Below, one piece after another: positions 11,000 to 24,469 of a stretch of 64,000 nucleotides of DNA. The translations under genes were made by a program, and so were the position numbers. The number at the start of each line of letters is the position of its first letter. Position 1 is the stretch's first letter. Where the stretch lies: positions 697,984 through 761,983 of the forward strand of contig CM042092.1 of the NCBI GenBank assembly GCA_023512835.1, written 5' to 3'. The DNA comes from Taxillus chinensis. Taxonomy: Eukaryota; Streptophyta; Magnoliopsida; Santalales; Loranthaceae. The notes under the pieces were generated by a model. That model was not told the origin of the DNA. It worked only from the letters and a program-made list of their open reading frames with translations, and did no database searches.

Positions 11000-12389
11000 T
11001 CTCACTCCTTTTTCATTAGTTGGAGGTGGCGAGTCTCAATAGTGGAGATTTTTGCCTTGTCTACCTCCAAACCATGTGCAGACACCTTGTGCCCTAGAAC
11101 TATCCCCTCTGTTACCATGAAATGGCATTTCTCCCAATTTAGGACTAGTTCCTTCTCCTCACATCTCTCTAAGACCACATCTAGATTTTTCAAGCACCGT
11201 TGGTAGGAGGAACCAAACACCGAGAAGTCATCCATGAAGACCTCCATGATCTCCTCAACCAAACCCCGAAAAATAGCCATCATACACCTTTGAAAGGTGG
11301 TAGGGGCATTACAAAGCCCAAATGGCATTCTCCTAAATGCAAATGTGCCAATAGGGCACGTGAAGGTGGTCTTTTCTTGGTCCTCGGGCTTAACCATGAT
11401 CTGATTATACCCGGAATAGCCATCTAAAAAGCAGTAGTGACTATAGCCAGCTAACCTATCCAACATTTGGTCAATGAAAGGAAGAGGAAAATGATCCTTC
11501 CTAGTGGCCTTGTTCAGACTTCCTATAGTCAACACACACTCTCCACCCCGTCACAATGCGAGATGGGATCAATTCATTTTTCTCATTCTTAATCACAATC
11601 ATGCCCCCTTTCTTGGGCACGACATGCAATGGACTCACCCACTCACTATCTCGAAATAGCATAAATTATACCCGCATTTTTCCATTTTAAAATTTCTTTT
11701 CTAACAACTTCTTTCATAGCAGGGTTTAATCTTCTTTGTCTTTCAGCGATGGGTTTAAAATCATCATTCATCAAAATCTTATGCATGCAAATCCCTGGAC
11801 TAATACCCCTAATGTCTTCAATGTTCCATCCTAGGGCCTTTTTGTGTTTCCTAAGGACTTCTAACAATTGGGTACACTCCACATCATTCAAATTAGAAGC
11901 AACAATGACAGGGAATTGATTTGTAGAGTCTAGAAATTCATACCTTAGGTGTCCAGGCAGCTCCTTCGCTTCTGGAGCTGGAGGCATGTCATCTTCTTTC
12001 TCCTCCTCAGCTTGCTCCAAAGAATTTGTAGTTTGCTCATCTTCCTCGGCCGTCAAGTACATCTCTTCATCTTGTTGAGCTTCTATAAGCCGAAGGGCTC
12101 CATCATTGGTGGTGGTAATTTCTTCTGCCAAGTAATCTTCCACCAATTCCTCAAGGTCTTCAACCCAAAGGCAGTCCTCCTCCTCTTGACCTTGCAAAGC
12201 CTTCCCCATGTGGAAGACTAAGGTCTCCTCATTAATTCTCGAGTAAGCTGCCCTTGAGCAATATCAATCAATGCACAACCCGTTCGAGAAACGGTCTTCC
12301 AAGGAGTAGTTGAACTCCTCTATCTTCTTCCATCTCCAAAACAACAAAATCCATTGGAAATATGAAGGAGCCCACTTTAACTAGCACAT
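11000..12389 (-). pseudogene. pol: Athila reverse transcriptase (left unit)
   Basis: The acidic linker EAEEEKEDDMPPAPEAKELP precedes LRYEFLDSTNQFPVIVAS and the RT domain. RT motifs are KATRKDHFPLPFIDQML, YCFLDGYSGYNQI, RRMPFGLCNAPTTFQRC and the catalytic FMDD at 11227-11238. A frameshift lies at about 11510-11520, where the two units differ at one codon. The spread over two long frames (11646-12209 and 11002-11535) suggests only a few breaks in an otherwise complete domain. Confidence 0.87.
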
Positions 12390-12560
12390 CTTCAATGATT
12401 CCTTCAGGTCTTACAGTGGACCGGTCTGCAACCGCAATGATATGGAAGTGGGCTTCATGCCCTTAAGCCCAAGCCGCTTGTACAAAGCAAAGGAAATCAA
12501 ATTGATGCTGGCCCCTAAATCACATAGGACCTGCTCGGCGGTGCATTGCCAATCACACAA
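12390..12560 (-). pseudogene. pol: Athila aspartic protease (left unit)
   Basis: The active site DLGAS is at 12507-12521, read on the minus strand in CDLGASINLISFALYK. Athila proteases use DLGAS where most Ty3 elements use DTGA or DSGA, so this is normal for the family. The preceding codons are disrupted near 12540, where the right unit also differs. Confidence 0.8.
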
Positions 12561-14493
12561 GGGAGATTAAAGCTGCCCGGATCTTTATGCTTGATGGGCA
12601 AACTCGTTGAACAACACTGCTCACCTCGTTAGTGGATCGCCACCGTCTCATGATCCCCATATTTCCTCTTCTTTGTCACAAAATCTTTGATGTATTTTCT
12701 ATACCTAGGCATCTGCTCCAAAACTTCTACAAATGGAATGTTAATCTCAAGCTTCTTGAACAAACTCAGGAAGCGCTCATACTCTTCTTCAACCCTCCTG
12801 GTTCCTCGGCCTCGAGGAAATGGCATAGTAGGCCTGAGCTCTTGCCTTTGTTCTTCAGCTATTCTGTCTTGACTCACTTGCTTGTCCTTCTTCTCTTGCA
12901 CTCTTTCTTGACTTTATCTGATTTTCCTTGGTCATCAGCTTCCAAGGGTCTGCTTTGTTCTTCTGGAATTGCCTTCTTCTTAGGCTCTTCACTTCATTCG
13001 ATGTCTTCCCGCTCCTTAGAGTGATAGCCTTGCAACTCTCCTTGGGGTTCACCTCGGTGTCACTTGGAAAAGTATTGGTTGACACCCCTTGATTTACATT
13101 CGAGCCAAACTCACAAGCAACTTTTTCTATATTCTTAATTGAAGATTCAATTGTGACTACCCTTTCCTCCAAATTATCCTCTCTTTTGGTTGGCTCATCC
13201 ACATTCCCGATATACCCTTCCTCTTTCTTCATTGCGGAGAGGCCAGTCTGCTCGAATCCTGGAGGTGGGTGTAAATAATTATCCGTAGCATACGGATTCG
13301 CTTCATCCCTGGGGGCACATATTTATACCGAGCTGATGTATCTCCCCCTCGGTTCGATTCTTCCGAAATGGTCGAGACTGCCGATTCAGGTTGTACCCTT
13401 GTTGTTGTTGTTGAGGATAAAACTGCTGCTTCGGTACAAGCCTTTTCCTCCAACATAATTTGCTTCTTCAGCTCCACTCTAGCCCTGCTCGACTCATTGG
13501 TAAAGATTGTTGTGATCCTTCAACTTTAAGAGCCAATACTTCCATGCCTTTCACTAAAGCTTGAATCTGTGCTTGCATATCATTGGAAGAATTATCAACC
13601 GAAGCTATTTTCTCCCTTGGCTTTGAAGTACGCACATTAGACCACTGCCAATCGGCTAATGACAGCCTCTCCAGTAGCTCTCTTCTGTGCGTCGAGCTCT
13701 AGATTCATCAAGCATCCTCCAGTAGTGCATTCACCTTGTCTTGTGAATGGGACTGAAGACCTGTGTAGAAAGATTCAATTTGAATCCACTGGGGCCTTCC
13801 ATGATCAGGGCATCTTCTCACTAAGTCTTTGAAACGCTCCCAAGCTTCATGAAGAGTCTCCATCTCATCTTGCCTGAACCTCGCTAATCTCTCCTCTTAG
13901 CTGGATCACCTTGGAAGGAGGGAAGTACTTTGACATGAACTTGGTCCGCATCTCCTCCCAAGTGTTGATTGAACCTGTTGGCAAACCGTTGAACCAGCCA
14001 AGAGCTCTATCCCTTAAAGAGAAAGGGAAAAGCCTTAGCTTTATGGCCTCCTCCGACACATTGTTGATCTTGATGGTGTCACACACCTGGTAGAACCTCA
14101 TCAAATGTTGGTGTGGATCATCCACGGCTGTTCCTCCAAACGCGTTGTTACTCACCATGTTGATCAATGCCGGCTTCACTCGAAGCTATTCGCTTGGACT
14201 CTTGTCCGCCGAATCCCCAGAATAATGGTCCGACATCATCGGCCTCGCATAATCTAAGAAGGTTCTGGGGCATAAACCTATTACCCTCTTCTTCGGATAT
14301 TGGCCATTGTAATTGGCCCCTCCTTGCGGTGCACCACCATCAGGTCCGAGATCTGCCATCGGATCGCCTACGGATTGCTCCAAGCCTTGTAGTGCTTCTT
14401 CCGCCTCACGTCTTGCTTCCCTAGTCGCTCTACGACGAGCTCGAACAACCTTTCAGGTTCCCGCGTAAATTGTATATCCTCCTCTCTTTGCAT
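12560..14493 (-). pseudogene. gag: Athila gag and gag-protease linker (left unit)
   Basis: The likely start ATG is at 14493 (MQREEDIQFTREPERLFEL), about 190 bases downstream of the primer site. The reading shifts frame within about 25 codons and continues as REAEEALQGLEQSVGDP. The capsid part at 13865-14179 contains VSNNAFGGTAVDDPHQHL and WFNGLPTGSINTWEE, which are typical of Athila gag. Farther on come MEVLALKVEGSQQSL and CKAITLRSGK (13020-13060), then PFVEVLEQMPRYRKYIKDF before the protease. At least five frame changes occur. The two units share most of the protein but break at different places. Confidence 0.85.
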
Positions 14494-14682
14494 GCACAAC
14501 TAGGAATCCTTGATGTATGTTCCTGTAAACAACAACAAGAACACACCCAGCAGCTCCGAACAATGCAAAATAAACAAATAAAGAACACAAAATAACAGAA
14601 AATAAAAGACAAAATAAAACACCAAGATCAGAATTCAAACAATTTCACTCAATGTTGATTTTAAAAACTAGTTAACCGTTGA

Positions 14683-14701
14683 ATCCCCGGCAACGGCGCC
14701 A
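14683..14701 (-). other. Primer-binding site, tRNA-Asp (left Athila unit)
   Basis: The plus strand reads ATCCCCGGCAACGGCGCCA, which equals the 3' end of plant tRNA-Asp(GTC). It is three bases from the LTR 2 end. Use of tRNA-Asp is typical of Athila elements. Confidence 0.9.
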
Positions 14702-14704
14702 ATT

Positions 14705-16222
14705 TGATAGACAAGATTTTTAGCCTCTCTAAAAGAGCTAGCTAATGTCGTTAAATCTCTCTTCAAAATAATAAATTCCCTAAGTTTGCACTAAAAGAAT
14801 AAGCAGCAAGAAAGGGGTCGAACCCACAGGGATTAGCCTAGTTCTCTAGTTCTCAAATCAAATCACCCAATTACTCTTGTTCTATAAAATGTCTTGGCAA
14901 AAAGTTTTCTTTTTTAAACTAAAGATCTAATTTTTATTTGGTTTTCTAAATAAACAAAGAAAGTAAGTTGATTTTAGGATTAAGATTCAAGGATTAAAAG
15001 CATCTAGGGTCACAATTTCACCTCCCTATGTTATCTCTACTTGGTTCATGGTATTAGGGTTGTCCGATTGAAAACATGCTAAACATAAGCCAAGGACAAC
15101 AAATGGTCATTGAGGTCCTTTTAAGAGTTGTATGCCAGAATGGTCATCTAAACACACAAACATGCAAAGCCAATAAATCATACTTGCAAAAGGATAATGA
15201 TCACACCAATTACAAATAAGTTATGAATCTCAATCCGCCCCCGAGACTAGGGCTAAGAATACCAAGGTGTACATCCAAAGATAGAACTTAAGAACAGATT
15301 CATAAAACATGCAAAACTCAATCATCCAAACCCAAATATTCATAAACACAAGAAAGCAACAAGGGGGCTACATTGCTCCCCTAGATTAAAAGACTACTCA
15401 CGCATGATTACAAGCAAACACAAAGCAAGAAAAGCTAAACATCTTCTTCTTGATCACGCGCACAGCAAAGCTTCAAATCCAAGCTCCAAAATCCGCGACG
15501 GCTGCTGCGACGGCTGCTCTCCTAGGTCAAGGAGCACCTCCAAGTCGTGAGCCTCTCTCTCTCTCTCTCTAAAACGTGTAGGGGGGTTAGGCATGCATAG
15601 CAGAGGGCGTGGATGCTGTATTTATAGAGGTTGGATGGGCCTTGAGGTGTGTAACCTAGCCCATCTATCAAAACGACGTAGTTTTGATAAGTAACACTCG
15701 AAACATTAAAAAACTCTATCTTCCATCCACAATTTGGACTTGGGCCTTCAGGAACAAATGATCGGCATGGAAAAACGATTGGATCGGTCCAAAAATATCT
15801 CTGCACGCCAATTTGCACGTGATATGGTGAATTCACGTGCACCTCCAAATCAGCTCAAACTTCTCCCCAAGCTTCCTTGCATCATGTAGAGGCCTGAGAG
15901 GCAAAAATAGGCTTGCACGTGAATTGGGTGAATTCACGTGCAGATCCAAATCAGCTCCAAATGCTCTGAAATTTCTGTGGCAGGTAGAGGACATCATTCC
16001 AAGCAACTTTTGTTCTTGCACGCCAATTGTTTGAGGCCATCTACTATGTCAAAAGTGAGGTCCAAAATCTGCCAAAACGACTTAAAAACGCATGTATTTG
16101 CAACTAGCATCTTCCTAGGGGTTAGAGCAAATATATATGAAATATGAGGCAATAAGGCTCTAATCATGCTCTTAAACATCCTAAATAAATACTAGAATAA
16201 CGGCATAAAATGCACGTTATCA
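14705..16222 (-). repeat. Athila LTR 2 (shared middle LTR)
   Basis: About 1518 bp from TGATAGAC to GTTATCA. It is the 5' LTR of the left unit, because a primer site is at 14683-14701, and the 3' LTR of the right unit. It differs from the other LTRs mainly by one- or two-base changes and by the length of homopolymer runs. Confidence 0.92.
15619..15627 (-). promoter_or_regulatory. TATA box in Athila LTR 2
   Basis: CTATAAATA on the minus strand, at the same LTR position as in the other two copies. From here transcription would cover the left unit only. Confidence 0.6.
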
Positions 16223-17739
16223 AATACACCACATTTGAACCATTGCTTGTCCTCAAGCAAAAACATACAAGCATGCAAAAATAAAATAAACACACAAATA
16301 AACGGAAGAAAAATAAAATAACAATCAAGGAGAATCATGGTTTCCTAAGCATGCAACTCTATCATGATGAAATGGGAATTTAAGCATCAAAATGAGTCAT
16401 AACTTAGTTCATTCATGTCCATATCCCTAAGTCCAACAACCATGCAATATCACCACTTAAATTTCAGATATGAGCAAGCAATCCATGATAAAATAGCACC
16501 TAGTTTCCCTTTAAGTTCTTACCAAGGATAAGCGGCCTCACTCAAATATAGTAATTCTCAAGCCCAATACCTATCAATGAACAATGGATGGAAAAACTCT
16601 ATCTCTACACTCGCCATCGGCTATTGATTAAGTACTTGCCAAACAATCATGAGAGTTCCCTATTGTGCTCATCAAAGAAAACACACCCTCTATTCTACTT
16701 TATTTGAACTCACACTCTAGTCTAAACTCAATAAACAAAACATGAGCTAAAGAATTGAGCTCAACACTCTCAAAACAAAACACAACTCAGCCAATGTGGC
16801 TTCACAAATAAATAATCACACATAAACATCAAGCCAAGTGTGGCTTTTATTCGAATCTTTCTTTTTCTTTCTTTTTTTTTTTTTTCTTTTTCTTTTCTGT
16901 TTTTTTTTTTAGTAATAACCTTACAAGGTTGCATTTTATGCTCTCCCTTGATGGATTATTCACTCTTTTTTTTTTACTCACATAACACATAAATAAGACT
17001 GAATTTTTCTAATGCAAACTCCTTGCCATTTTGCTACATAAGGAGAGACAGAAATTCATTGATGTCTCACATCCCAGTTCCAATTAAGTGATGGCTTTTT
17101 CACATTCTATATCACAACTTTTTATATAATATCTCACAATAAAGAAGAGAATGCAAAGACAGTCCACAATGACTTAGAGGTCTTGCATCCTAACTAAACA
17201 CACCAAACACTGAGCACTAATAAGTAATCACATGCTTACTTGACTCCTACCATTAAATAACCAATGTTAAGTGCAAAGAAGAGTAGCAAATCAAACTATT
17301 ACCCATAAACCATAAATGTCACTCAAAAGGCTAAAAAAGAAGTTGTTCTCATTTTTCATTTCTTTTTCACTCAACTTTAAGGGTTACTTAGGTCTATCAT
17401 AGCATTTCATGCTCAGCTAATATTCAAAACTCGGCTCCAAAAACATGGTGATATCATTCAAGAGATATAGACATGATTAAACTAAATTAGAGCACATTTT
17501 AACTACTTTAACACCCTTATCACAACATGATACTAATGTGGCATAAAAATTAAATTTTGTATGCCAAAATTGCATACTTAATATCCATGCCTCCAAAAGC
17601 AAATCATGCAAGCAAACAACTCAAACAATCATGCAACTAAAAACAGTTTTTTTTTAAATAATAAATAAAACATGCAATCACAACATAAAAGACAAGCAAG
17701 TGGCTCAAGTCACTCCCCATACACCACACTTAAAATATG
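16223..17739 (-). other. Athila 3' noncoding region (right unit)
   Basis: Same noncoding stretch as at 4320-5837, with T-runs at 16855-16915 and 16970 that differ in length between the two copies. No gene is visible. Confidence 0.7.
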
Positions 17740-20146
17740 CTATGTCCGCATGGCATAAAAGAAGGAGTAGGAAAAAACACTTACCCCCTGGTTTGGCACA
17801 CTTGTAATAGTAGATGACATTGGCCACCATTCGTCGCACTGAGCCACAAAGTCACCGACGTCTCGCCGCGCACTTCCCAATTTTCCTTCCCTTCAGAATA
17901 CCCATCATGTAGTAGCAAACAAAGATCCCACAACTGAATTGGTCGGTTTGTTGGGGAATTTGCATTTCATTGTAGTGAATAAGAGGGAGCTTGTCCGCCA
18001 ACAAGCCTTCTTTGATCATTGCCACTTTCATGCGTTTGATGAACCCATGCACTAACTTGTCTTTTCCGTCTAGCAAACCCTTCGCCTTGGCTTGGATCAT
18101 ATAAGACAAAGATGGCCTACATCCAGTATTCACACGGACAAGTACATAGTGGCGGTCAATGTGCACCGGAATCGGCACCTCATGCATACCATGCCAAGGG
18201 CGGTGCCCTTCATTCTCTCCATTAATGCGTTGGCGCCATACCTCTTCGGACAAGGGTTGATTGAAAAGCTCACACAAGCATGATGGAAGTGTACCCGGTT
18301 AAGGGGTAATTATGAGGCTCGGCCTCCACGACATACCGCATGGTCTCGAGAAGAGGTCTATCTCGTCGGCATAGAGATATTCATTCTCCGAGATCCTCTT
18401 CAAGCTAAAAGGAGTGAAGATATCATTATCCCGTATAAATCGAGCCCTATGACTGTGGAATTGATGAATTCTTCAAATGCTGCTTGGCTCTCTTCGGACG
18501 ATAAAGCTGGATTAATGATTAAATGAACAGGAGGGCCAAGTAGATCTTCGGGTTCGAGCGGGCATGTATGCACCCCAAGATACCGGAAGTATAGCAGGCA
18601 CCAGGGCCTGAGAATATGCGGGATCCGTAAAAGGCTGGAAGGGTGAATACCCTGCTGCTGGCTCTGCCTCCTCTTGAGGTTGGAAGGGTGAATACCCTGT
18701 TGCTGGCGCCGCCTCCTCTTGGATGATAATGAGATGGCCGAGCTGAAGGTTCTTGTTGAGGTGGATCTGCCTGGGCTGGATAAGCATCTTCGGGGGGATG
18801 GAGAGGGTTCTTCATCGGATATCTCCACTATAGGAGAACGTTTTGATGCTTTCCTCTTGCTCAAAGCCTTCCAGATTTTTCCTAGGAGGCCTTTGACTTC
18901 TTTGTTGTCCTTCCTCAGGGCTTCCACCTCGCGCTGGGTTCTGGCATTTGCCTCCCCGAGCTGCTGTGTTTCTTGCCTCCAAGCTTCGATAGATGCGGCG
19001 GGGGGGAGCTTCTGGGGCCTCCCATGCTCTAGGTGATGCATGAGCGGCTACATCTGGGGGCCTCCCATGCTCTGGTTCTAGGTTGTGAAGTAGCTTGTTG
19101 GTCTCCAGAGATGAGGGCCATTAATTCTTCAAATTGGGCATTAGTGATGTGCCCATTAGTGATTGCCCAATTGATGACCTCCACTTCACTCACCACCTGC
19201 CCACTAATGCCTTGAAAGAAATTGAAAATGTCTTCTTTGTGTACATTGAACTGCATGTACATGGCGGTGAGTCCGTATAGAGTCCGCTTCCTTTGATCCA
19301 AATGAGGAGAAGTCTCCCTTGCAAAGTCCGTGGATCGCTCCACATGAACACCGTGCCTAGCGGGTCGTGATGGAGGAGGAACATTGGTTGCCCAATGACC
19401 TCTGGGTATCGACCCCCAAACCTCCTTCAACTTGCAATACTCTTAACACCCAGGTGAGAAGGAAAAGTAATGCTCTCCATGGAGGAAAAATGCAAAGCAG
19501 GCATGCTTTGAAATATCATACACAAAATTCTCGCCATTGATCCGCTTGGATGAGTTTTTCTTCCACCAGATTAAAAATGGTAGTGGCCCAATCCACATTT
19601 AGCATATGATCAATGCTATACATGAACTCCAGGTGTGGCTTAGGCACACTATCTAGCCCACTGTCTGAATCAATAAACATTTCCCTACCAGGTAAGCTAG
19701 GCATCTGAATTTTCCAACAAAACCATTCTTGGTATACGCCTTCGACTTTGAAATTTTCTAGCATAGTTACATGCGTGCCAAATTCTCCTAGGCTTAGGCG
19801 AGGGAAGCTACTCCTGGGTTCAGGGAGGTTAAAGCAATTTCTAATAATATCGGGGGTTATTCGACATAAACCCCTTGCACAACCCCCTATCGGTTCATCC
19901 TCACTCCCAGAGACGGATGCATAGAAGTCTTGTAGGGCAGAATAAGAAATAGCCGGGTCAGGCGGATACTAACCTTTGTAATCCCGAGTTTGAATTTTAA
20001 CAGGCCACCTCTCTAGCCCAGCCCGGCTACGAAGCCTCCAAAGCCTGCATGTCAAGAGCATGCCCCAAGAGTATCTCCTCCTCGGTTTGGCTATCAGCAC
20101 TAGGTGAGTGCACCTCCTCCTGGCCAGTCCTCCTTGTGCGCACCAT
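17740..20146 (-). pseudogene. Third ORF with coiled coil, SIM-like motif and Ulp1/C48-like protease (right unit)
   Basis: The ATG is at 20146 and the stop at 17740-17742. The middle part reads REMFIDSDSGLDSVPKPHLE and MYSIDHMLNVDWATTIFNLV, with no family I can name. A coiled-coil candidate, ETQQLGEANARTQREVEAL, is at about 18900-18960. The SIM-like IVEISDEE is at 18808-18831. The protease module is better preserved than in the left unit: His in IDRHYVLVRVN (codon 18149-18151) and the Q-x5-C box QQTDQFSCGIFVCYYMMGI with Cys at 17930-17932. The Asp segment is frameshifted near 18100. After the Cys box about 60 codons remain. I rate C48 membership as likely but not proven. Confidence 0.72.
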
Positions 20147-20830
20147 CTTTGGAATGAGAAAATAAGAACAAAGAGCAGGAAAACTCAAGAGCAAGAGAGT
20201 AAAAGGGCGAGTTTCTCTAATACTCGGATCCGGAGTGATTTTGGTGTGGAAGCCTTTGAAGATGGCCTCCCTTTATATAGCGTGCGAGAAGGAAAGAGGC
20301 TCCAATTGGCGTGATACACGTGCCCCTAACTTTTCGGAGTGTTCGACCAAAATACCCTCTCGCACGTGAATTGGCTGAATTGGCGTGCAAGTCGGAATCG
20401 TCTCAAACTTTGGTGGTAGGTCCCCACCGAGCTGGCAAGCAATACTTCCTTCGCACGTGAATTGTAGGAAGCTTCTAGGAGGGATAAAATCGGTATTTTG
20501 AATTTTTGGGCCTCCATATGACAGCCTATCAATTCGCGTGCAAGAGTAAACGTGATTCACATGGTCTTCATCTACCATTCCAGAAAGTTACACTCAAAAC
20601 AAGGTGCACGTGAATTGGGCAATTCACGTTCAAATTCACGTTCAGGCCCAAACTGGCCCAAATTTCTCCACCGAGTTGCTTATGCGTTATGGACCATCTT
20701 TAAGTCTTGCACGTGAATTGTTTGAGCCCATCTTCAAGCACTTTTGGGCTTCACTTGCTCCTTGCTCCTTGACTTTGACTTTAAAAATAATTCCTCAAGT
20801 TCGGGACCCAAAAATTTGCTCATCCCGCAC
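20147..20830 (-). promoter_or_regulatory. U3-like internal promoter upstream of the third ORF (right unit)
   Basis: Same arrangement as in the left unit: the TATA box (TATATAAA on the minus strand) is at 20272-20279, the ORF start is at 20146, and several CACGTG boxes lie upstream, including GCACGTGAATTGGGC near 20605-20620. Conservation in both units shows that it is part of the element rather than local decay. Confidence 0.55.
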
Positions 20831-21028
20831 ATGGTTAGCTAAGAAAGGAACAAAGTCTCCTGCACAATGGTTAGCTTGCAAACAAATTTATTGAAGAAAA
20901 CAAATAAGAGAAAATAACATAAAATAAAACACAAGAATAAACATTGGGTTGCCTCCCAACCAGCGCTTTATTTAAAGTCCAGTAGCTAGACTTTCAGTGA
21001 TGATCATGCAATGGTGAAAGAGAGGGAA

Positions 21029-22206
21029 TCAACTATCTCCCTCTCGAGTTGAATCAAAGTAAGGTTTCAGCCTATTGCCATTCACCCAAAATTTCTGGCC
21101 ATCTACAACTTGGAGCTCAAAGCTCCCATATGGCTTCTTATCAACTATTACAAAAGGTCCCATCCACTTGGACCTTAATTTGCCAGGAAATAACCTCAAC
21201 CTTGTGTTAAATAGAAGAACTTTCACTTAAGGTTAAAGGTTCATTGTTAAGTTGCCTATCATGCCATTTCTTAGTTCTTTCTTTGTAAAATTTAGCACTA
21301 TCATAGGCATCCAACCTAAGCTCATCTAACTCAATTAATTGAGTCATCCTAAGTTCCTTGATCTCTTGTGGGTTGAAATTTAACTTCTTCAAGGCCCAAT
21401 GAGCCTTGTGTTCTAGTTCCACAGGCAAGTGACATGCCTTACCCTATAGAATACGGTAAGGTGACATCCCAATGGGAGTTTTGTAAGCTGTCCTATATGC
21501 CCATAAGGCTTCATCAAGCCTTTGAGACCAATCTTTCCTATTGGCTCCAACAGTTTTCTCTAAAATGGCCTTAATCTCTCTGTTGGACACTTCGCTTGTC
21601 CATTAGCTTGTGGGTGGTAAGCTAAAGACTTCCTATGAGTGACACCATACTTGTTCAATAATTTATCAAACAATTTGTTGCGAAAATGACTACCCTCATC
21701 ACCGATTATAGCCCTTGGTGTCCCAAAACGGCTAAAGATGTTCCTAGTAAGGAAGTGAGTCACAACTCTAGCATCATTCACTCTAGTAGGAATAGCTCTA
21801 CCCACTTAGACACATAATCCACAGCAAGCAAAATGTATGAATACCCATCGAAATTGGGGAAGGGCCCCATGAAGTCAATGCCCCAAATGTCAAAAATTTC
21901 AACTGGAAGAATTTCGATTAATGGCATCTCATTTTTCCTAGATAGACCACCTACCCTTTGACATCTATCACACTTTTTGATGTAGACATAGGTGTCTTTC
22001 ACCATGTGAGGCCAATAAAAGCCACACCGCATGATCTTAGCCACAGTTCTTTGCACCCCAAAGTGGCCCCCATAATGTGATGCATGACAATGATGTATTA
22101 TGTCATCTACCTCCTCCTCAAGGACACACTTTCTTATGATTTGGTCCGGACACCTCCTATAAAGAATTGGGTCTTCCCAAATGTATTTCCTAGCATCCAC
22201 TACCAA
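21029..22206 (-). pseudogene. pol: Athila integrase (right unit)
   Basis: The zinc-binding domain and core read in one frame from 22206 to 21778 with HYGGHFGVQRTVAKIM, KKCDRCQRVGG and IWGIDFMGPFPNFDGYSYI. The next frame holds VNDARVVTHFLTRNIFSRFG, AIIGDEGSHFRNKLFDKLL and YHPQANGQ. The catalytic Glu region is frameshifted at 21593, exactly as in the left unit. The C-terminus ends PYFDSTREGDS with a TGA at 21029-21031. Confidence 0.86.
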
Positions 22207-22909
22207 TTTCTTTCTCCTGGTGGTAGTCTAACTGTTTGGGTATGAACCCAGTGGCTAAATAATTTGCTATGTCGGCAAACCAAGGAAGATGATGCACCTC
22301 AAACAACTTCTCATCAGGAAAGTCATCTACAATGGGTAGAGACTTAGGTGCATTCTCCGAACGGGAGAGGTGATCAGCCACGGAATTTAGGGCTCCCTTT
22401 GTGTCTCTAATTTCAAGGTCAAATTCCTGTAAGAGGAGAACCCATCTAATCAAGCGTGGCTTAGCTTCTTTTTTTAGCAAACAAATATTTCAACACAAAG
22501 ATGATCGGTATAAACAATGACTTTAGACCCCAAAAGGTAGGGTCTAAACTTGTTGCGACCATAAACCACAGCTAGCAACTCTTTCTCGGTGGTGGTATAG
22601 TTACTTTGTAGCATCATCTAAGGTTTTACTAGCATAGTAAATGACCCTAAACACCTTTTCTCGCCTTTGCCCTAAGACTACCCCCACAAGATAATCACTC
22701 GCATCACACATTAGCTCAAAAGGTTGAGCCCAGGTCGTGTAACTATAACAGGTGCGATGACTAACTTACCCTTGAGGATGTTAAAAGCTTCTAAGCAATC
22801 TTCATTAAACTCAAAGCTTGTGTCTTTTTCTAACAACCTACTCATGGGTTTTGCAATTTTTGAGAAGTCCTTAATGAATCTCCTATAAAAGCCAGGCATG
22901 GCCAAGGAA
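22207..22909 (-). pseudogene. pol: Athila RNase H (right unit)
   Basis: It begins with MAMPGFYRRFIKDFSKIAKP and ends with [20 protein letters not shown] and NSVADHLSR. The frame is open for longer at the C-terminal end (22190-22480) than in the left unit. Breaks lie near 22730 and around 22600. Confidence 0.8.
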
Positions 22910-24229
22910 ACTTCTCACTCCTTTTTCATTAGTTGGAGGTGGCGAGTCTCAATAGTGGAGATTTTTGCCTTGTCTACCTCCAAACCATGTGCAGACACCT
23001 TGTGCCCTAGAACTATCCCCTCTGTTACCATGAAATGGCATTTCTCCCAATTTAGGACTAGTTCCTTCTCCTCACATCTCTCTAAGACCACATCTAGATT
23101 TTTCAAGCACTTGTTGGTAGGAGGAACCAAACACCGAGAAGTCATCCATGAAGACCTCCATGATCTCCTCAACCAAACCCTGAAAAATAGCCATCATACA
23201 CCTTTGAAAGGTGGTAGGGGCATTACAAAGCCCAAATGGCATTCTCCTAAATGCAAATGTGCCAATAGGGCACGTGAAGGTGGTCTTTTCTTGGTCCTCG
23301 GGCTTAACCATGATCTGATTATACCCGGAATAGCCATCTAAAAAGCAAGTAGTGACTATAGCCAGCTAACCTATCCAACATTTGGTCAATGAAAGGAAGA
23401 GGAAAATGATCCTTCCTAGTGGCCTTGTTCACCTTCCTATAGTCAACACACACTCTCCACCCCGTCACGGTGCGAGATGGGATCAATTCATTTTTCTCAT
23501 TCTTAATCACAGCATGCCCCCTTTCTTGGGCACGACATGCAATGGACTCACCCACTCACTATCTGAAATAGCATAAATTATACCCGCATTTTTCCATTTT
23601 AAAATTTCTTTTCTAACAACTTCTTTCATAGCAGGGTTTAATCTTCTTTGTCTTTCGAAGAGTGGGTTTAAAATCATCATTCATCAAAATCTTATGCATG
23701 CAAATCCCTGGACTAATACCCCTAATGTCTTCAATGTTCCATCCTAGGGCCTTTTTGTGTTTCCTAAGGACTTCTAACAATTGGGTACACTCCACATCAT
23801 TCAAATTAGAAGCAACAATGACAGGGAATTGATTTGTAGAGTCTAGAAATTCATACCTTAGGTGTCCAGGCAGCTCCTTCGATTCGGAGGAGCTGGAGGC
23901 ATGTCATCTTCTTTCTCCTCCTCGGCTTGCTCCAAAGAATTTGTAGTTTGCTCATCTTCCTCGGCCGTCAAGTACATCTCTTCATCTTGTTGAGCTTCTA
24001 TAAGTCAAGGGCTCCATCATTGGTGGTGGTAATTTCTTACGCCAAGTAATCTTCCACCAATTCCTCAAGGTCTTCAACCCAAAGGCAGTCCTCCTCCTCT
24101 TGACCTTGCAAAGCCTTCCCCATGTGGAAGACTAAGGTCTCCTCATTAATTCTCGAGTAAGCTGCCCTTGAGCAATATCAATCAATGCACAACCCGTTCG
24201 AGAAACGGTCTTCCAAGGAGTAATGAACT
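22910..24229 (-). pseudogene. pol: Athila reverse transcriptase (right unit)
   Basis: The reading gives VCVDYRKVNKATRKDHFPLP at about 23400-23460, RRMPFGLCNAPTTFQRC, and the FMDD box at 23141-23152. The domain is spread over three frames (23319-23555, 23072-23311, 22915-23172). Breaks include one at 23347 (a CAG/CAAG difference from the left unit) and one at 23110 (CTTG against CCG in the left unit). All RT motifs are present. Confidence 0.87.
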
Positions 24230-24469
24230 CCTCTATCTTCTTCCATCTCCAAAACAACAAAATCCATTTGGAAATATGAAGGAGCCCACTTTAACTAGCA
24301 CATCTTCAATGATTCCTTCAGGTCTTACAGTGGACCGGTCTATGACCGCAATGATATGGAAGTGGGCTTCATGCCCTTAAGCCCAAGCTGCTTGTACAAA
24401 GCAAAGGAAATCAAATTGATGCTGGCCCCTAAATCACATAGGACCGTCTTTGCGGTGCATTGCCAATCA
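24230..24469 (-). pseudogene. pol: Athila aspartic protease (right unit)
   Basis: The active site DLGAS is at 24421-24435. The codons just before it differ from the left unit by a few bases near 24440-24450, where one copy or both may be miscalled. The following VRPEGIIEDVLVKVGS-like sequence leads to the linker and RT. Confidence 0.78.
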